Shown here piece by piece: positions 18,980-27,891 of a stretch of DNA of 64,000 bases (its first letter is position 1; every line of letters begins with the position of its first letter). The stretch is from Legionella qingyii (GTDB lineage: Bacteria; Pseudomonadota; Gammaproteobacteria; Legionellales; Legionellaceae), in assembly GCF_003184185.1 (NCBI RefSeq), contig NZ_QHJG01000003.1, positions 62,001 to 126,000 on the forward strand, given 5' to 3'. The position numbers were made by a program, and so were the translations under genes. The notes beneath the pieces were generated by a model. It was not told the origin of the DNA. It searched no databases and saw only the letters and a program-made list of their open reading frames with translations.

Positions 18980-19672
18980 ATGACTACCGTGAGTGAATAC
19001 TTTAATGAGAATTGGCAACGTTATCAAAGCGCGATTAAAAATAACATGTTATTTCATCGGGAAATGTTGCAGGCGTTACAAAAATTTCTCTTGACTCATA
19101 TAGGAAATCGCCCTTTTTCTTTTGTGGATGTTGGATGTGGCGACAGCAGTACAGTTGTTTCTGTACTTGCAACCACTTCCATCGAAAAATATATAGGCAT
19201 TGATGCAGCACAAGATGTTTTAAAAATGGCAGAAAATACACTGGATCCACTTAATTGTGAAAAAGAGTTCATTGCAGATAACATGACGGTCGCTCTTCCT
19301 CGTTTGCCAGGTCCAGTCGATGTGATTTTCACCAGTTATGCCGTTCATCATTTATCCTTACACGATAAAAAAAATTTCATTGCTACATGCAAACAAAAAT
19401 TAAACCCTAATGGCTTTTTGTTAATGGTTGATGGTGTTCTCAAACAGGATCAGACACGGGATGAATGGTTGGATGCTTTGCAATCACGTATGGTTGAAAC
19501 CAACCCTGAAATCACTGGTGATGAGATTGTTGCACGGATGGAGCATCCGCGCGCTGATGATTACCCCGAACACATTGATACCTTTGCGCAAATTGCCCGC
19601 CAGCAATCTTGGAGTAATTTTCAAGTCCTTGTAGACAAGGGAATATTTGCTTTTATGACCTTTACTAAATAA
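18980..19672 (+). CDS. Class I SAM-dependent methyltransferase
   Basis: The 230-residue protein has a standard class I methyltransferase core: motif I is VDVGCGDSST (residues about 49-58), followed by the acidic residue in YIGIDAA, then VDVIFTSYAVHHLS and LNPNGFLLMVDGV. This pattern fits small-molecule methyltransferases. Nothing identifies the substrate. It is a single gene between the divergent nagZ and the convergent thiM-like gene. Confidence 0.85.
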   Translation: MTTVSEYFNENWQRYQSAIKNNMLFHREMLQALQKFLLTHIGNRPFSFVDVGCGDSSTVVSVLATTSIEKYIGIDAAQDVLKMAENTLDPLNCEKEFIADNMTVALPRLPGPVDVIFTSYAVHHLSLHDKKNFIATCKQKLNPNGFLLMVDGVLKQDQTRDEWLDALQSRMVETNPEITGDEIVARMEHPRADDYPEHIDTFAQIARQQSWSNFQVLVDKGIFAFMTFTK

Positions 19673-19741
19673 CCTTTTTGCCTGGATGTGGCGCAGCAAA
19701 CTCGGGGATTATTGGAGCATTCCATAATCCCGGTACAGAAA

Positions 19742-20533
19742 CTATGTAAACAATTGAGCTTTTATTGCATTTATATAGATTTTATCAATTATTCCTATAA
19801 TCAGTGATGCAGGGCCTGAAGCACCACTTGAAGTTGGTCCAACGCATTCGGCATAAAAATGCACTGCATTTTTAGCAGCTAAAAATGGATCTTTGATTAC
19901 AGAATTAAAAACACTAATAATTGCCGAAAGTAAATTACTTATCCCAGCTACTTTTTGCACCAGCTCAGAATCAAAATTAAATTGATCGATTCGATCTGCG
20001 CTGACTACTAGATGTCTTTTTCCACTGACAACCACTGATAGATTATATTTTTTTGATAATGATTTCGCATTTTCTATTATTACTTTATCTTCAAGAAGAT
20101 GGTTGCTATCTTGGATTACTAGGTCGCCAGTCACCAAACTGGCAACTTCATTAGGATAGCCACGAATAATTGAAATTTGATGCTTTTTTATCATGTCTAT
20201 TGCAACATCTGTTCGGTATCGACTTGCACCCGCTCCGACCGGATCTAAAATAATAGGAATATTTTGCTGGTTTGCTATCTTACAGATGTAATTACTTAGT
20301 TTAACAAACGCATTATCCAATTTACCTAGATTGATCACCACGGCTTTGGAAATTCCCAATAATTCTTCAACTTCCTCTTCTGCGCTACACATTAATGGGA
20401 ATCCACCGATACTACGTATTCCACTTGCTACATATCCCATAGGAAAATAATTGGTGATGTTTAATATAAAAGGTTTTTGTTGTCTTATTTTCCTTAAGGC
20501 TTCATTTATTTCAGGTGTCATGAAAAAGTCCAT
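19742..20533 (-). CDS. Divergent hydroxyethylthiazole kinase (ThiM-like), probably altered activity
   Basis: ThiM phosphorylates hydroxyethylthiazole in thiamin salvage. The 263-residue length, the N-terminal ILNITNYFPMGYVASGIR segment, SAEEEVEELL and DPVGAGASRYRTD all align with ThiM. Two features are off. The GTGC motif, whose Cys is catalytic in the family, reads GISN (residues 197-200), putting Asn200 at the Cys position. The N-terminal ANxLLAxGASPxM pattern is also degraded. No thiD, thiE or TPP riboswitch is nearby. It may be a decaying gene or have a new role. The start ATG at 20533 lacks a strong ribosome-binding site; the ATG at 20521 is an alternative. Confidence 0.75.
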   Translation of the reverse strand: MDFFMTPEINEALRKIRQQKPFILNITNYFPMGYVASGIRSIGGFPLMCSAEEEVEELLGISKAVVINLGKLDNAFVKLSNYICKIANQQNIPIILDPVGAGASRYRTDVAIDMIKKHQISIIRGYPNEVASLVTGDLVIQDSNHLLEDKVIIENAKSLSKKYNLSVVVSGKRHLVVSADRIDQFNFDSELVQKVAGISNLLSAIISVFNSVIKDPFLAAKNAVHFYAECVGPTSSGASGPASLIIGIIDKIYINAIKAQLFT

Positions 20534-20735
20534 TTTTCAATAAGGTTAATTGAAATTACTTTAGCGCACTTTTTGAATTACAACTACTGAATTGATGAGT
20601 CAAGTAAATTCTTAATACTACATACAGTGAGTATGAAAAGTACAGTTCATTTAACAGGTGATGGTTTGCTTTTTCAAGTAAGTCGAACTAAGTTTAAATT
20701 CTATGGACGGAATTTTAATCTCAAGGAGAGTATAA

Positions 20736-20873
20736 ATGTCAAAACATAATAAATTTAAAAATGAGTCACAAGATGCACGTCGCCATGATCAACAACATTC
20801 TGCTCATTCTGATAAAATGAAACCTACTCATGAAAAATCTAAAGTAGAATCTCATCCTAATAAGAAGAAATAA
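20736..20873 (+). CDS. Small basic hydrophilic protein (45 aa)
   Basis: An ATG eight bases after AAGGAGAG opens a 45-codon frame ending in TAA. The product starts MSKHNKFKNESQDARRHD, is very rich in Lys, His, Ser and Gln, has no hydrophobic segment and ends in NKKK. It is followed by a strong terminator hairpin, which supports a real transcription unit. It looks like an intrinsically disordered, perhaps nucleic-acid-associated or stress-related protein; the function is unknown. Confidence 0.6.
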   Translation: MSKHNKFKNESQDARRHDQQHSAHSDKMKPTHEKSKVESHPNKKK

Positions 20874-20896
20874 ATCAAAATAATTGTTATGATACA

Positions 20897-20923
20897 GGCC
20901 TTACCTTGCGCAAAGGTAAGGCC
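20897..20923. terminator. Perfect 11-bp hairpin, bidirectional terminator
   Basis: GGCCTTACCTT and AAGGTAAGGCC flank a five-base loop between the convergent small basic gene and the GCG-type exported gene. The stem is perfect; T-rich stretches lie on either side. Confidence 0.75.
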
Positions 20924-20936
20924 AATTGAAAGATTA

Positions 20937-21170
20937 TTAATAGCAACGTAATTGACCCCAAACATTTCGCCAGCAGCCTGGATGATATGGAGCTGGTCTT
21001 GCATTAGGTCCTGGGCTATTGAGTACGCACATACCATACATATTCCTATGATATCCATGTCCGCATCCTTGAGCTGCGCTGGCGATGGACGTATAACCTA
21101 CAGCAAAGAATAATGAACCGACTATAACAGTTGTACGTATTATTTTTGAAATACATGAACTTGTACTCAT
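20937..21170 (-). CDS. Small exported GCG-type Cys/Gly/His-rich protein
   Basis: The 77-residue protein has a signal peptide ending at SIASA-AQ (about residue 33). The mature part starts GCGHGYHRNMYGMC and ends PYHPGCWRNVWGQLRCY. The GCGxGxHR...GxC pattern is that of small GCG-type exported proteins of unknown role. Four Cys could form two disulphides. GGAGGAAGT precedes the ATG. Confidence 0.7.
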   Translation of the reverse strand: MSTSSCISKIIRTTVIVGSLFFAVGYTSIASAAQGCGHGYHRNMYGMCVLNSPGPNARPAPYHPGCWRNVWGQLRCY

Positions 21171-21447
21171 TACTTCCTCCTTGGTTTTACTTTTTTTTTT
21201 ACTCAGCTTAAGTATAGAGTTTATTTTTTGAAATGTATAAATCTAAGCCAAATATATATATTCCGTTTCTATGTGGTTTGAAAAAAACCAAATGCCCTCG
21301 TTAAAATAGTGCTTTTTGACCCGCGCATATTCTAAGTACATGTTTCAAATTCCTACCATTCATCATCCCATAAGCTTAATTGTTTGCATGCTCCTTCTTC
21401 CTTTTTACAAAACTTCCTTATTTCTAAATCATGAGCGGGTTCAATAT

Positions 21448-21762
21448 TTAACTGATATTTTTTTTACAAGCAAGATGAAATCGAGTTTTTAAAAGATTGG
21501 CGTATTCTCCTTCGCCACGCATACGGATTCGGAGAGAGTCATTATGACTAATTACCGATTTGGAATGTTCGGGGAATAAAAATGTTTCTAAAGGAGGAAG
21601 GATATCTTCTTCTATATCCCAGCCATCAGCAAAATGCTCACGTGTTTGTGGTTCAAATCGGCCATCTGGATTACTAAGAGCACCTCGATTTTTAATGGTC
21701 TGAGTGGGTTTCATAACGACAGGGAATAAATCAAATGCAGGCTTATTGTAACATATGCTCAA
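21448..21762 (-). pseudogene. Internally deleted PA0069-type radical SAM protein remnant
   Basis: The 104-residue frame joins the two ends of a much longer protein. Residues about 17-76 (MKPTQTIKNRGALSNPDGRF, TREHF.DGWD, SKSVISHNDS) match the N-terminal lead of PA0069-family radical SAM proteins. Residues 77-104 (RIRMRGEGEYANLLKTRF, HLACKK) match their extreme C-terminus. The roughly 250 residues between, including the CxxxCxxC cluster site, are missing, and the join near 21534 is in frame. A deletion remnant, probably without function, is the best reading. The likely original start is the ATG at 21714. Confidence 0.72.
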
Positions 21763-21792
21763 AGAAACAGAGGGAATGAATCGCAGACAGTT

Positions 21793-22224
21793 TTATTCTA
21801 TAGGTCGGTTTATTACCGAGGCGGTCATTCTCGAAATGCAGGTTAGTTTTTCTTGTTCATTAAAGATTTTAACTTGCCAAACTTGAGTGGAACGTCCCAG
21901 ATGAAGAGGGGTGGTAATTGCTGTAACTATCCCTTCTTTAACGGAGCGAATATGATTGGCATTTATTTCCAAACCGACACAAAAAAATTGATTCACATCA
22001 ATAACTGAGTTTGCTGCTGTACTGGCTACTGTTTCGGACAATGCGACATTAGCACCTCCATGAAGAATACCTATAGGTTGCCTGGTGCGTTCATTTACGG
22101 GCATGGTTGCTTTTAGGAAATCATTGCCTATTTCAATAAATTGGATGCCAAGAAATTCAGACATAGTATTTTGTCCAAATCGATTGAGATCTTCCAGGGT
22201 AATTTCTTTAAACCATATAGCCAT
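21793..22224 (-). CDS. Hotdog-fold acyl-CoA thioesterase (YdiI/PaaI type)
   Basis: The 143-residue protein matches the hotdog thioesterases of the YdiI/YbdB kind, which hydrolyse aromatic or acyl-CoA esters. The motif GILHGGANVALSETVAS holds the catalytic Glu (in SETVAS) and the HGG loop. N-terminal LNRFGQNTMSEFLGIQFIEI and C-terminal RSTQVWQVKIFNEQ are also typical. AAGGAG precedes the ATG. It is divergent from acyP. The natural acyl-CoA is unknown. Confidence 0.85.
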   Translation of the reverse strand: MAIWFKEITLEDLNRFGQNTMSEFLGIQFIEIGNDFLKATMPVNERTRQPIGILHGGANVALSETVASTAANSVIDVNQFFCVGLEINANHIRSVKEGIVTAITTPLHLGRSTQVWQVKIFNEQEKLTCISRMTASVINRPIE

Positions 22225-22337
22225 TTTTAACTCCTTTTTATTAGGGGCTTTTTCATTTCTACTATTATGTTTGCAAAATGTAAAATAACCTAAAATAAGA
22301 TAAACTTTATTTATCCAAAAACCAATAAGAAATTTTT

Positions 22338-22613
22338 ATGACAAATCAAGCATGTATGAAATGTTATATTTCGGGAAAAGTCCAAGGAGTATGGTATCGC
22401 GCCTCAGCACAAAGAGAAGCAAGGAAGTTGGATATTACAGGATGGGCGCGAAATCTGGATGATGGGCGCGTAGAAGTTTTTGCTTGTGGTAAGGTTGACA
22501 AGTTAAAACAATTTTATGCATGGTTAAAGGAAGGCCCCCAATTTGCTGTTGTAGATGAATGTACTTATGAAGAATTCATTTGGGAGGAATATCAAGGGTT
22601 TGATACCTTTTAA
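22338..22613 (+). CDS. acyP: Acylphosphatase
   Basis: The enzyme hydrolyses acyl phosphates such as acetyl phosphate. The 91-residue length is normal. The phosphate-binding loop GKVQGVWYRAS contains the catalytic Arg, and GWARNLDDGRVEV the catalytic Asn. The cytoplasmic protein begins at the ATG at 22338. A small palindrome follows its stop. Confidence 0.93.
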   Translation: MTNQACMKCYISGKVQGVWYRASAQREARKLDITGWARNLDDGRVEVFACGKVDKLKQFYAWLKEGPQFAVVDECTYEEFIWEEYQGFDTF

Positions 22614-22628
22614 GTAAAACTTAATCTA

Positions 22629-22658
22629 CCTGGGTGCAGCGAAGCGCTTTCACCCAAG
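22629..22658. repeat. Short form of the AGCCTGGGTG palindrome, between convergent genes
   Basis: CCTGGGTG and TCACCCAAG pair around a CAGCGAAGCG-containing loop. It lies between convergent acyP and the hydrolase gene, overlapping the end of the latter, and may act as a terminator. Confidence 0.55.
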
Positions 22659-23582
22659 TTTAGAGTATAACTTAATAAAATGTTCTATGGATTCAATTAA
22701 TCGAAAGACCTGATCGGGTACAAATATTTCAAGTTGTGCAAAGACATGGATCATTCCTTTAAACTCTTCTAATTCAACAGAAACTCCTAGGCTTTCTATT
22801 TTTTTTGCAAAAGCGATTGCTTCATCAAATAGAGGATCGTATTCAGCAGCTGCAATATAGCAGGGTGGTAATAATTCCAAATGTTTAAAATACATTGGTG
22901 ATGCTTGAATTCGATCTGCACCATTTTTGAAATAATTGTCAAAATACCATTTAATTTTTTCTCGTGTGAGTAAGAAACCTTCTCCATTGCGTTGATATGA
23001 TTCATAGTTCATAGAGAAATCTACAGAAGGATAAATTAATGCTAATCCTTTAATCGCATGATCACCTTGTTCTTTCATTTGATGGCAGACCGAAAGCGCT
23101 AAATTTCCTCCAGCACTGTCACCTGCTAAAAAAACTTGTTGGGTATCTACTTGAAACTCTTTGAGTAACTCAACTCGTTGTTCAAAAACTGAGATACAAT
23201 CTATTAGTCCTGCTGGATATGGAAATTCTGGAGCTAAACGATATCCAACAGAAATAACCACAGCATGACTGGTAACAGCAATTCGCCGGCAAAGTGCATC
23301 ATGTGTATCGATACTTCCAGATAAATGTCCACCACCATGAAAATAAATAATTAAGGGTAATTTTTTTTGTGGCGCTGGATGATATATTCGTGTCGTTATC
23401 TCATGTTCAGCACATTGCAACACTGGATTGCTGATCAGAGGAACAAATAATTTGGGAAGGGCAAAAGCCTCAGCTGTCTTTTCAGCAAGATCACGCACTT
23501 CCTCAGGTATAAAGACAGCAGGTTTTGTATTGGTCAAATCCAAAAAATTTTGCAGCGATTGTGGTATATGACCATTTACCAT
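22650..23582 (-). CDS. HSL-family alpha/beta hydrolase (esterase/lipase)
   Basis: The 310-residue protein has the hormone-sensitive-lipase family oxyanion motif HGGGHLSGS, the nucleophile elbow GDSAGGN, the acid Asp in AAEYDPLFDE and the His in KGMIHVFA. There is no signal peptide. Such enzymes hydrolyse short to medium acyl esters; the substrate is unknown. It lies 36 bases downstream of the MFS transporter gene on the same strand, so the pair may be cotranscribed. The start ATG at 23582 is preceded by GGAGGGA. Confidence 0.9.
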   Translation of the reverse strand: MVNGHIPQSLQNFLDLTNTKPAVFIPEEVRDLAEKTAEAFALPKLFVPLISNPVLQCAEHEITTRIYHPAPQKKLPLIIYFHGGGHLSGSIDTHDALCRRIAVTSHAVVISVGYRLAPEFPYPAGLIDCISVFEQRVELLKEFQVDTQQVFLAGDSAGGNLALSVCHQMKEQGDHAIKGLALIYPSVDFSMNYESYQRNGEGFLLTREKIKWYFDNYFKNGADRIQASPMYFKHLELLPPCYIAAAEYDPLFDEAIAFAKKIESLGVSVELEEFKGMIHVFAQLEIFVPDQVFRLIESIEHFIKLYSKLG

Positions 23583-23618
23583 TGCTGTCTCCCTCCACTG
23601 AGCTAAAGAGCCAAATAT

Positions 23619-24836
23619 TTAATCTGAATCACCTGATAACACTAACTTATTATTTACTTTTAGAGTTTTTATCAATAATAGCCCAACAACAAGCAGCCAA
23701 ACGATACTTAAAATAATAATAAAACTTAATAAAGGATTGACCATCAGATAGCCCATAACTATGACACCGAGTGTTGCAAAACACATATTAACAAAACTCA
23801 TCATCGCTGCAGCACTGGCTTTGTCGCTCAGCGCATTAGAAGCAACAAATGAACCGCCTGAAAATAGGAAACTACTAAATAAATACAGGCTGGCAGTAAT
23901 TAGGAAAAACCATAATGAAGATTGACTTCCAGTGTGCCACATCATCAATAAATTAAGTATCCCAAGGGCAACGCCAAAAAAGCCAATGGCAATGAGTCGA
24001 TTTGCTGAGAAACGAGCAAGTAATTGTTTGGCAAATAATCCTCCCAAGAGCATGCCAACAATGTTGAGAATATTCCAATAACCATACTCCGCTGCCGAGA
24101 GTTTCAATAGTTCTTCTGCAATTTGAGGTCCCGCAGCAGAAAAACAATAAGATATTGCTGAACAACAGCCTACTACTAATGAAAAAATTACCAGTTTAGC
24201 AGAAGCAAGAGCAGCATAATAATCACGGATGATCGTCAAGACATGTATTGATTTGGGCTGAGTCAATGTTTCACTAAATACACAAGTTCCCCAGAGCATG
24301 ATTAATCCATGTATAAGCAATATCCAAAAACATCCTTGCCAGTGAAGATATTCAGTAACTAATCCACCAATTACCACAGCGATTCCAATGCCAAGAGCAA
24401 AGGACAATACAGAATATGCCATAGCAGTTTTACGCTGAGTTTCGGGTAACCATTCATTAATTAACATGAATGTACAAGCGAGTCCGCTGGCAGCACCTAA
24501 AGCCGTTATTAACCGTCCCCCAACAAGCAACCAATAACTTCCTTGTAACAATGCGAACAAGCAAACGACGATTCCAAGTAAGTTAATCACCAGTCCAGTG
24601 CGTAGAGCCTTTAAACGTCCATATCGGTTAGCAAGTGGTGCATAAACTAATTGACCTGCTACATAACCAATCAAAAAAGCGGAAACTATCCATTCGATAA
24701 TGCCCGGACCTAAAGCATATTCAGTTTGAATTTTTGGTAAAGCAGGGGTGATAATCGCTGCAGAAACTGATGCAATGGAAATGTAGTTAAGCAACCAAAA
24801 AAGATTAAATGAGGATGTTTTTTCTGTTGCACTCAT
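23619..24836 (-). CDS. MFS transporter, drug/H+ antiporter-like
   Basis: The 405-residue protein has about twelve membrane segments. The motif-A-like loop APLANRYGRLKALRTG follows helix 2, as in drug/proton antiporters of the Bcr/CflA kind. N-terminal ITPALPKIQTEYALGPGIIEW is typical of that group. The transported compound is unknown. It heads a possible two-gene unit with the HSL hydrolase downstream. Confidence 0.88.
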   Translation of the reverse strand: MSATEKTSSFNLFWLLNYISIASVSAAIITPALPKIQTEYALGPGIIEWIVSAFLIGYVAGQLVYAPLANRYGRLKALRTGLVINLLGIVVCLFALLQGSYWLLVGGRLITALGAASGLACTFMLINEWLPETQRKTAMAYSVLSFALGIGIAVVIGGLVTEYLHWQGCFWILLIHGLIMLWGTCVFSETLTQPKSIHVLTIIRDYYAALASAKLVIFSLVVGCCSAISYCFSAAGPQIAEELLKLSAAEYGYWNILNIVGMLLGGLFAKQLLARFSANRLIAIGFFGVALGILNLLMMWHTGSQSSLWFFLITASLYLFSSFLFSGGSFVASNALSDKASAAAMMSFVNMCFATLGVIVMGYLMVNPLLSFIIILSIVWLLVVGLLLIKTLKVNNKLVLSGDSD

Positions 24837-24982
24837 GACTGTCCTTAAAGTGACTTTAAAATAAAGGGGGTTTATTGTAAGCGCTTCTTCATCTTAGTCA
24901 ACATATTTCTTGGGAGTTAGTGTTTGTGATTCATCATGGAGTGGTTATGATTATAAACACAAAATGTAAGTTTAGGTTGATC

Positions 24983-25177
24983 TTATTCTATAGGTGCTTT
25001 GCGGAATGTCCTGACGGTTTTGTTTGTTTTATTCTCAATAATTTCACCGCGAATATCATCAAAGTGGCTATTAACTTGAATTAACATCCAGGTATAAAGC
25101 TTATCGAGATCATCTCCTGTTTGGGTCGCGACTCTTTCTTCTTTACAGTAAACATGTGCAGTAAATTGCTTGCTCAT
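24983..25177 (-). CDS. Small hypothetical protein (64 aa)
   Basis: I do not recognise it. The start chosen is the ATG at 25177, which follows AAAGGA at a good distance; an in-frame TTG at 25198 is less likely. The product is soluble and mixed in charge (MSKQFTAHVYCKEERVATQT), about the size of small cytoplasmic housekeeping hypotheticals, and ends TFRKAPIE. It is divergent from the next membrane protein gene. Confidence 0.6.
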   Translation of the reverse strand: MSKQFTAHVYCKEERVATQTGDDLDKLYTWMLIQVNSHFDDIRGEIIENKTNKTVRTFRKAPIE

Positions 25178-25299
25178 TTTAAGAATCCTTTGATCCAAAC
25201 TTATATATAAGCTTAGCTATTTTTATCGGATTCACCACGTTATAAAGGGATATATTGAACTATAATTTAAATAGGAGAGTTATATATCAGGAGATTGTT

Positions 25300-25683
25300 A
25301 TGGGTACCAATTTTTTAGCAGCAGTACTAGGTTGGTATCTGGTAATTGTGAGCCTGCTTTTACTTGTACGACGTGACATTGTAGTTACCGCAATGAGGGA
25401 ATTGATGTCGCAACGAGCTGTCATGTTAGTTGTTGGTATCATGACCTTAATTATTGGATTATTAATGGTTCTTAGTCATAACGTATGGGTAATGGGATGG
25501 CCTGTCATTGTTACAGTTTTTGCTTGGCTAATACTGATTGGCGGCTTATTTAGGCTCTATTGTCCAGATACCGTATATAAAATTTGGAATAGAGTGATAG
25601 ATAAATCGGAACTATTTATCACGATTGCTGTCATCACATTAATCATTGGCCTATTTTTGTTGTACAAAGTTTATTTTGGTTGA
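25300..25683 (+). CDS. Integral membrane protein, four segments, unknown
   Basis: The start is the ATG at 25300, just after CAGGAGATTGTT; the open frame extends 15 codons further 5' without a signal. The 127-residue product has four hydrophobic segments (for example AVLGWYLVIVSLLLLV and LFITIAVITLIIGLFLLY). The first conserved-looking part ELMSQRAVMLVVGIMTLIIG is on the second helix. No function can be given. A terminator-like hairpin follows. Confidence 0.7.
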   Translation: MGTNFLAAVLGWYLVIVSLLLLVRRDIVVTAMRELMSQRAVMLVVGIMTLIIGLLMVLSHNVWVMGWPVIVTVFAWLILIGGLFRLYCPDTVYKIWNRVIDKSELFITIAVITLIIGLFLLYKVYFG

Positions 25684-25747
25684 TGAAATGATATAAGCTT
25701 GGGGAGCAATGAATCCTCCGAGTTTATTCTGTATTTCGCAGCTATAT

Positions 25748-25775
25748 TTTGAGCCGCTTGGTGAAACGGCTCAAA
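25748..25775. terminator. Hairpin between convergent genes
   Basis: TTTGAGCCG and CGGCTCAAA form a perfect 9-bp stem with a ten-base loop, between the small membrane gene and the long gene on the minus strand. Confidence 0.65.
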
Positions 25776-25789
25776 TAAGTTTGGACTAA

Positions 25790-27850
25790 TTAATACATAA
25801 ATGATCCAAGTGATGCGGATTCAGATCTGTACTCACTATAAAAATATTTCATATCCTCATAAAGCTCCTTTAATTCTTCTACATCATACATTCCTCTTTG
25901 AGCTTGTTTGTTTAACTGAATGTATGTTTCAATAAAATCTTCTATTTTGTATTTTATTTTTAAATCGCTCAGGTCTTCGGTTTTTTTGATTTCGATAATG
26001 AAATCATCCAATTCAGTTTTAATTTTTTCATACTCTTCTTTGCTTCCTAGAATTTTCACTTTAGTTTCTGATTTATTAAGGGATTGATACAATAAATAGA
26101 GTGCAAGCAAGCCAATGGGAACTAAAATAATAACTCCAAGATATACACCTGAAAGATCTGTATGAGATTGCTCATTTTGCGCACGACATACAGGCATATC
26201 CTGATCGACACAGGCTGCTATGGCAGGTGGTTGCTCTGCTGGGAGTCGGCATATCGATATTTCGGAGTTCAAGTTGGGAGGGCAAATGTCTACAGGTTGA
26301 TTTTTGTTTGACTCAAAAAATGAGGGTCGTAGTTTAGGTTGGTGATGAGGTGGTTGCTGCGATTTTGGTTGTTGTAATAGCTGTAATTTTTCAGGTTCTT
26401 TGGGGGGATTCAGCCCTTTGATAGAATATTGAAATGAGATCCAGCGGTGCATCGAATCCATTAATGCATTTAATTCCTGAGCTTGTCCGGCAAGTGTTGC
26501 GAAATCAGTATCCTTCATTTTAGGACCATTTAAATGAGCAATAACATAATTGACTTGTTGTTTTAGTACTTGGTTCGTTTTGGAAAGATCCACTGTTGTG
26601 GACGGAAATTGTGCCAATGTATCTTGATTTGCAATAAAGGTATTTAACTTTGTTTGCTCAGAGGTTAACCATTTTTTGATTAAGGATAAATTTTGTTCCT
26701 CTTGAATCGCTTTATGATATGCATTTGTATTAGCGTGGATAACTTCTTCAATATGAATTGAGGATTCATCAATAAAATAGTCAATTTGTTTCAGTAATAA
26801 AGATAATTGCTCCTTAAATTGAAGAACCGTATACACTTCGCCCGCTTGCCCTAATAGATCCATAGTATGAGTAATGACTTTTTGAAACTGGTCGAGTTCA
26901 TTTAAATCCGTTATTGCTTTAGCATAATTATCTAATACGTTATCTTGCATATTTACTAATTGGAAATCAGGACAGTTTTTAAGTTGGTCCGCTGTTAGGT
27001 GCAATTTAGAAATAGGGCTATCTACGATTGCGGTTGAACTTTTCCCACATTCTTTTACTGCTTGAGTAGGGTAGGCTTTTAAATCAGCAGGTTTATCGAT
27101 TGCGAAGGTATAGGGATGAGGATTAACCGGATTTGCATTTAGAGCAAAATGCAATACTCTGTTCCGCGTGGTGGATAATTGTTCAATCGTTTTTGATAAT
27201 TCGCCAAGGCGATCTCTTAATAATTGTGATTCAATTCTGTGGGTTAATTGCGGCTGAATTTCATCATCAATTGTACTGCGGAAATTGGCCAAAAATAATC
27301 GATCCGAACCTACAAACGGAGAGATATTTTTTTCAATAGTCCGTACGTAACGAGTGACTAACTCTAGTTGCTCGCTTGTTTGCTTGATATTTGGATTTTG
27401 ACTTATTCCCTTCAGTATATGATTAAGATCCAACAAGAAGAAATTCATGGGTTGATTTAAATGATCTTGGCGTAAATCCTGATTTCTTAATAATAAATAA
27501 TCACCAGTTTTTTGCATTAATTGATACAAAGCAGACCATTGCAGGCGTTGACTATCAATAGGTTGGACATGAAAATCATCTCGGGTTAAAGCGTGACGCG
27601 TCTTGAATGCATTAGAGTAAAACCAGGAATGCTCATAAACATTGATTAAAGCCTGGGAATCATCAGCGAACCAGGAACTGGGGTTAGCTAAATAATCAGG
27701 ATGAATCCCTGAGTTGGCGCGTGCTTTAAGTATCCATGCTCTTTGCTCTAATTCTTCCTCGGTATAACAGGACTCTGAATGGAGCCAAAAACGAGAATGA
27801 TGAGGTTGGGGTTGATATGACGCGTAATACTCCTTTTTTTCCTTTGCCAT
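25790..27850 (-). CDS. Long hydrophilic protein with one C-terminal membrane segment, unknown
   Basis: I do not recognise this 686-residue protein. The ATG at 27850 is spaced correctly from AAGGAG, whereas an in-frame GTG at 27859 overlaps that site. Residues 1-480 are helical and rich in Gln/Leu/Asn without a signal peptide; 490-515 are Pro/Gln/Lys-rich (KEPEKLQLLQQPKSQQPPHH); 569-591 form one membrane helix (VYLGVIILVPIGLLALYLLY); the last 95 residues are charged and helical. The late single membrane segment and large cytoplasm-like domain would fit a membrane-tethered or host-membrane-targeted protein. Four Cys lie in 540-560. An 18-base perfect dyad sits in the leader (27874-27891). Confidence 0.65.
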   Translation of the reverse strand: MAKEKKEYYASYQPQPHHSRFWLHSESCYTEEELEQRAWILKARANSGIHPDYLANPSSWFADDSQALINVYEHSWFYSNAFKTRHALTRDDFHVQPIDSQRLQWSALYQLMQKTGDYLLLRNQDLRQDHLNQPMNFFLLDLNHILKGISQNPNIKQTSEQLELVTRYVRTIEKNISPFVGSDRLFLANFRSTIDDEIQPQLTHRIESQLLRDRLGELSKTIEQLSTTRNRVLHFALNANPVNPHPYTFAIDKPADLKAYPTQAVKECGKSSTAIVDSPISKLHLTADQLKNCPDFQLVNMQDNVLDNYAKAITDLNELDQFQKVITHTMDLLGQAGEVYTVLQFKEQLSLLLKQIDYFIDESSIHIEEVIHANTNAYHKAIQEEQNLSLIKKWLTSEQTKLNTFIANQDTLAQFPSTTVDLSKTNQVLKQQVNYVIAHLNGPKMKDTDFATLAGQAQELNALMDSMHRWISFQYSIKGLNPPKEPEKLQLLQQPKSQQPPHHQPKLRPSFFESNKNQPVDICPPNLNSEISICRLPAEQPPAIAACVDQDMPVCRAQNEQSHTDLSGVYLGVIILVPIGLLALYLLYQSLNKSETKVKILGSKEEYEKIKTELDDFIIEIKKTEDLSDLKIKYKIEDFIETYIQLNKQAQRGMYDVEELKELYEDMKYFYSEYRSESASLGSFMY

Positions 27851-27873
27851 ACTTCTCACTCCTTGAGATTTAG

Positions 27874-27891
27874 AATAACCGGAAGGTTATT
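27874..27891. promoter_or_regulatory. Small dyad in the leader of the 686-residue protein gene
   Basis: AATAACC-GGAA-GGTTATT is a perfect inverted repeat about 25 bases before the ATG. It could be an operator or leader hairpin; nothing else supports a role. Confidence 0.3.

Noticed and set aside
20534..20735. Possible TPP riboswitch before the ThiM-like gene
   Set aside because: The conserved CTGAGA and ACCTGATCTGG-type elements are absent.
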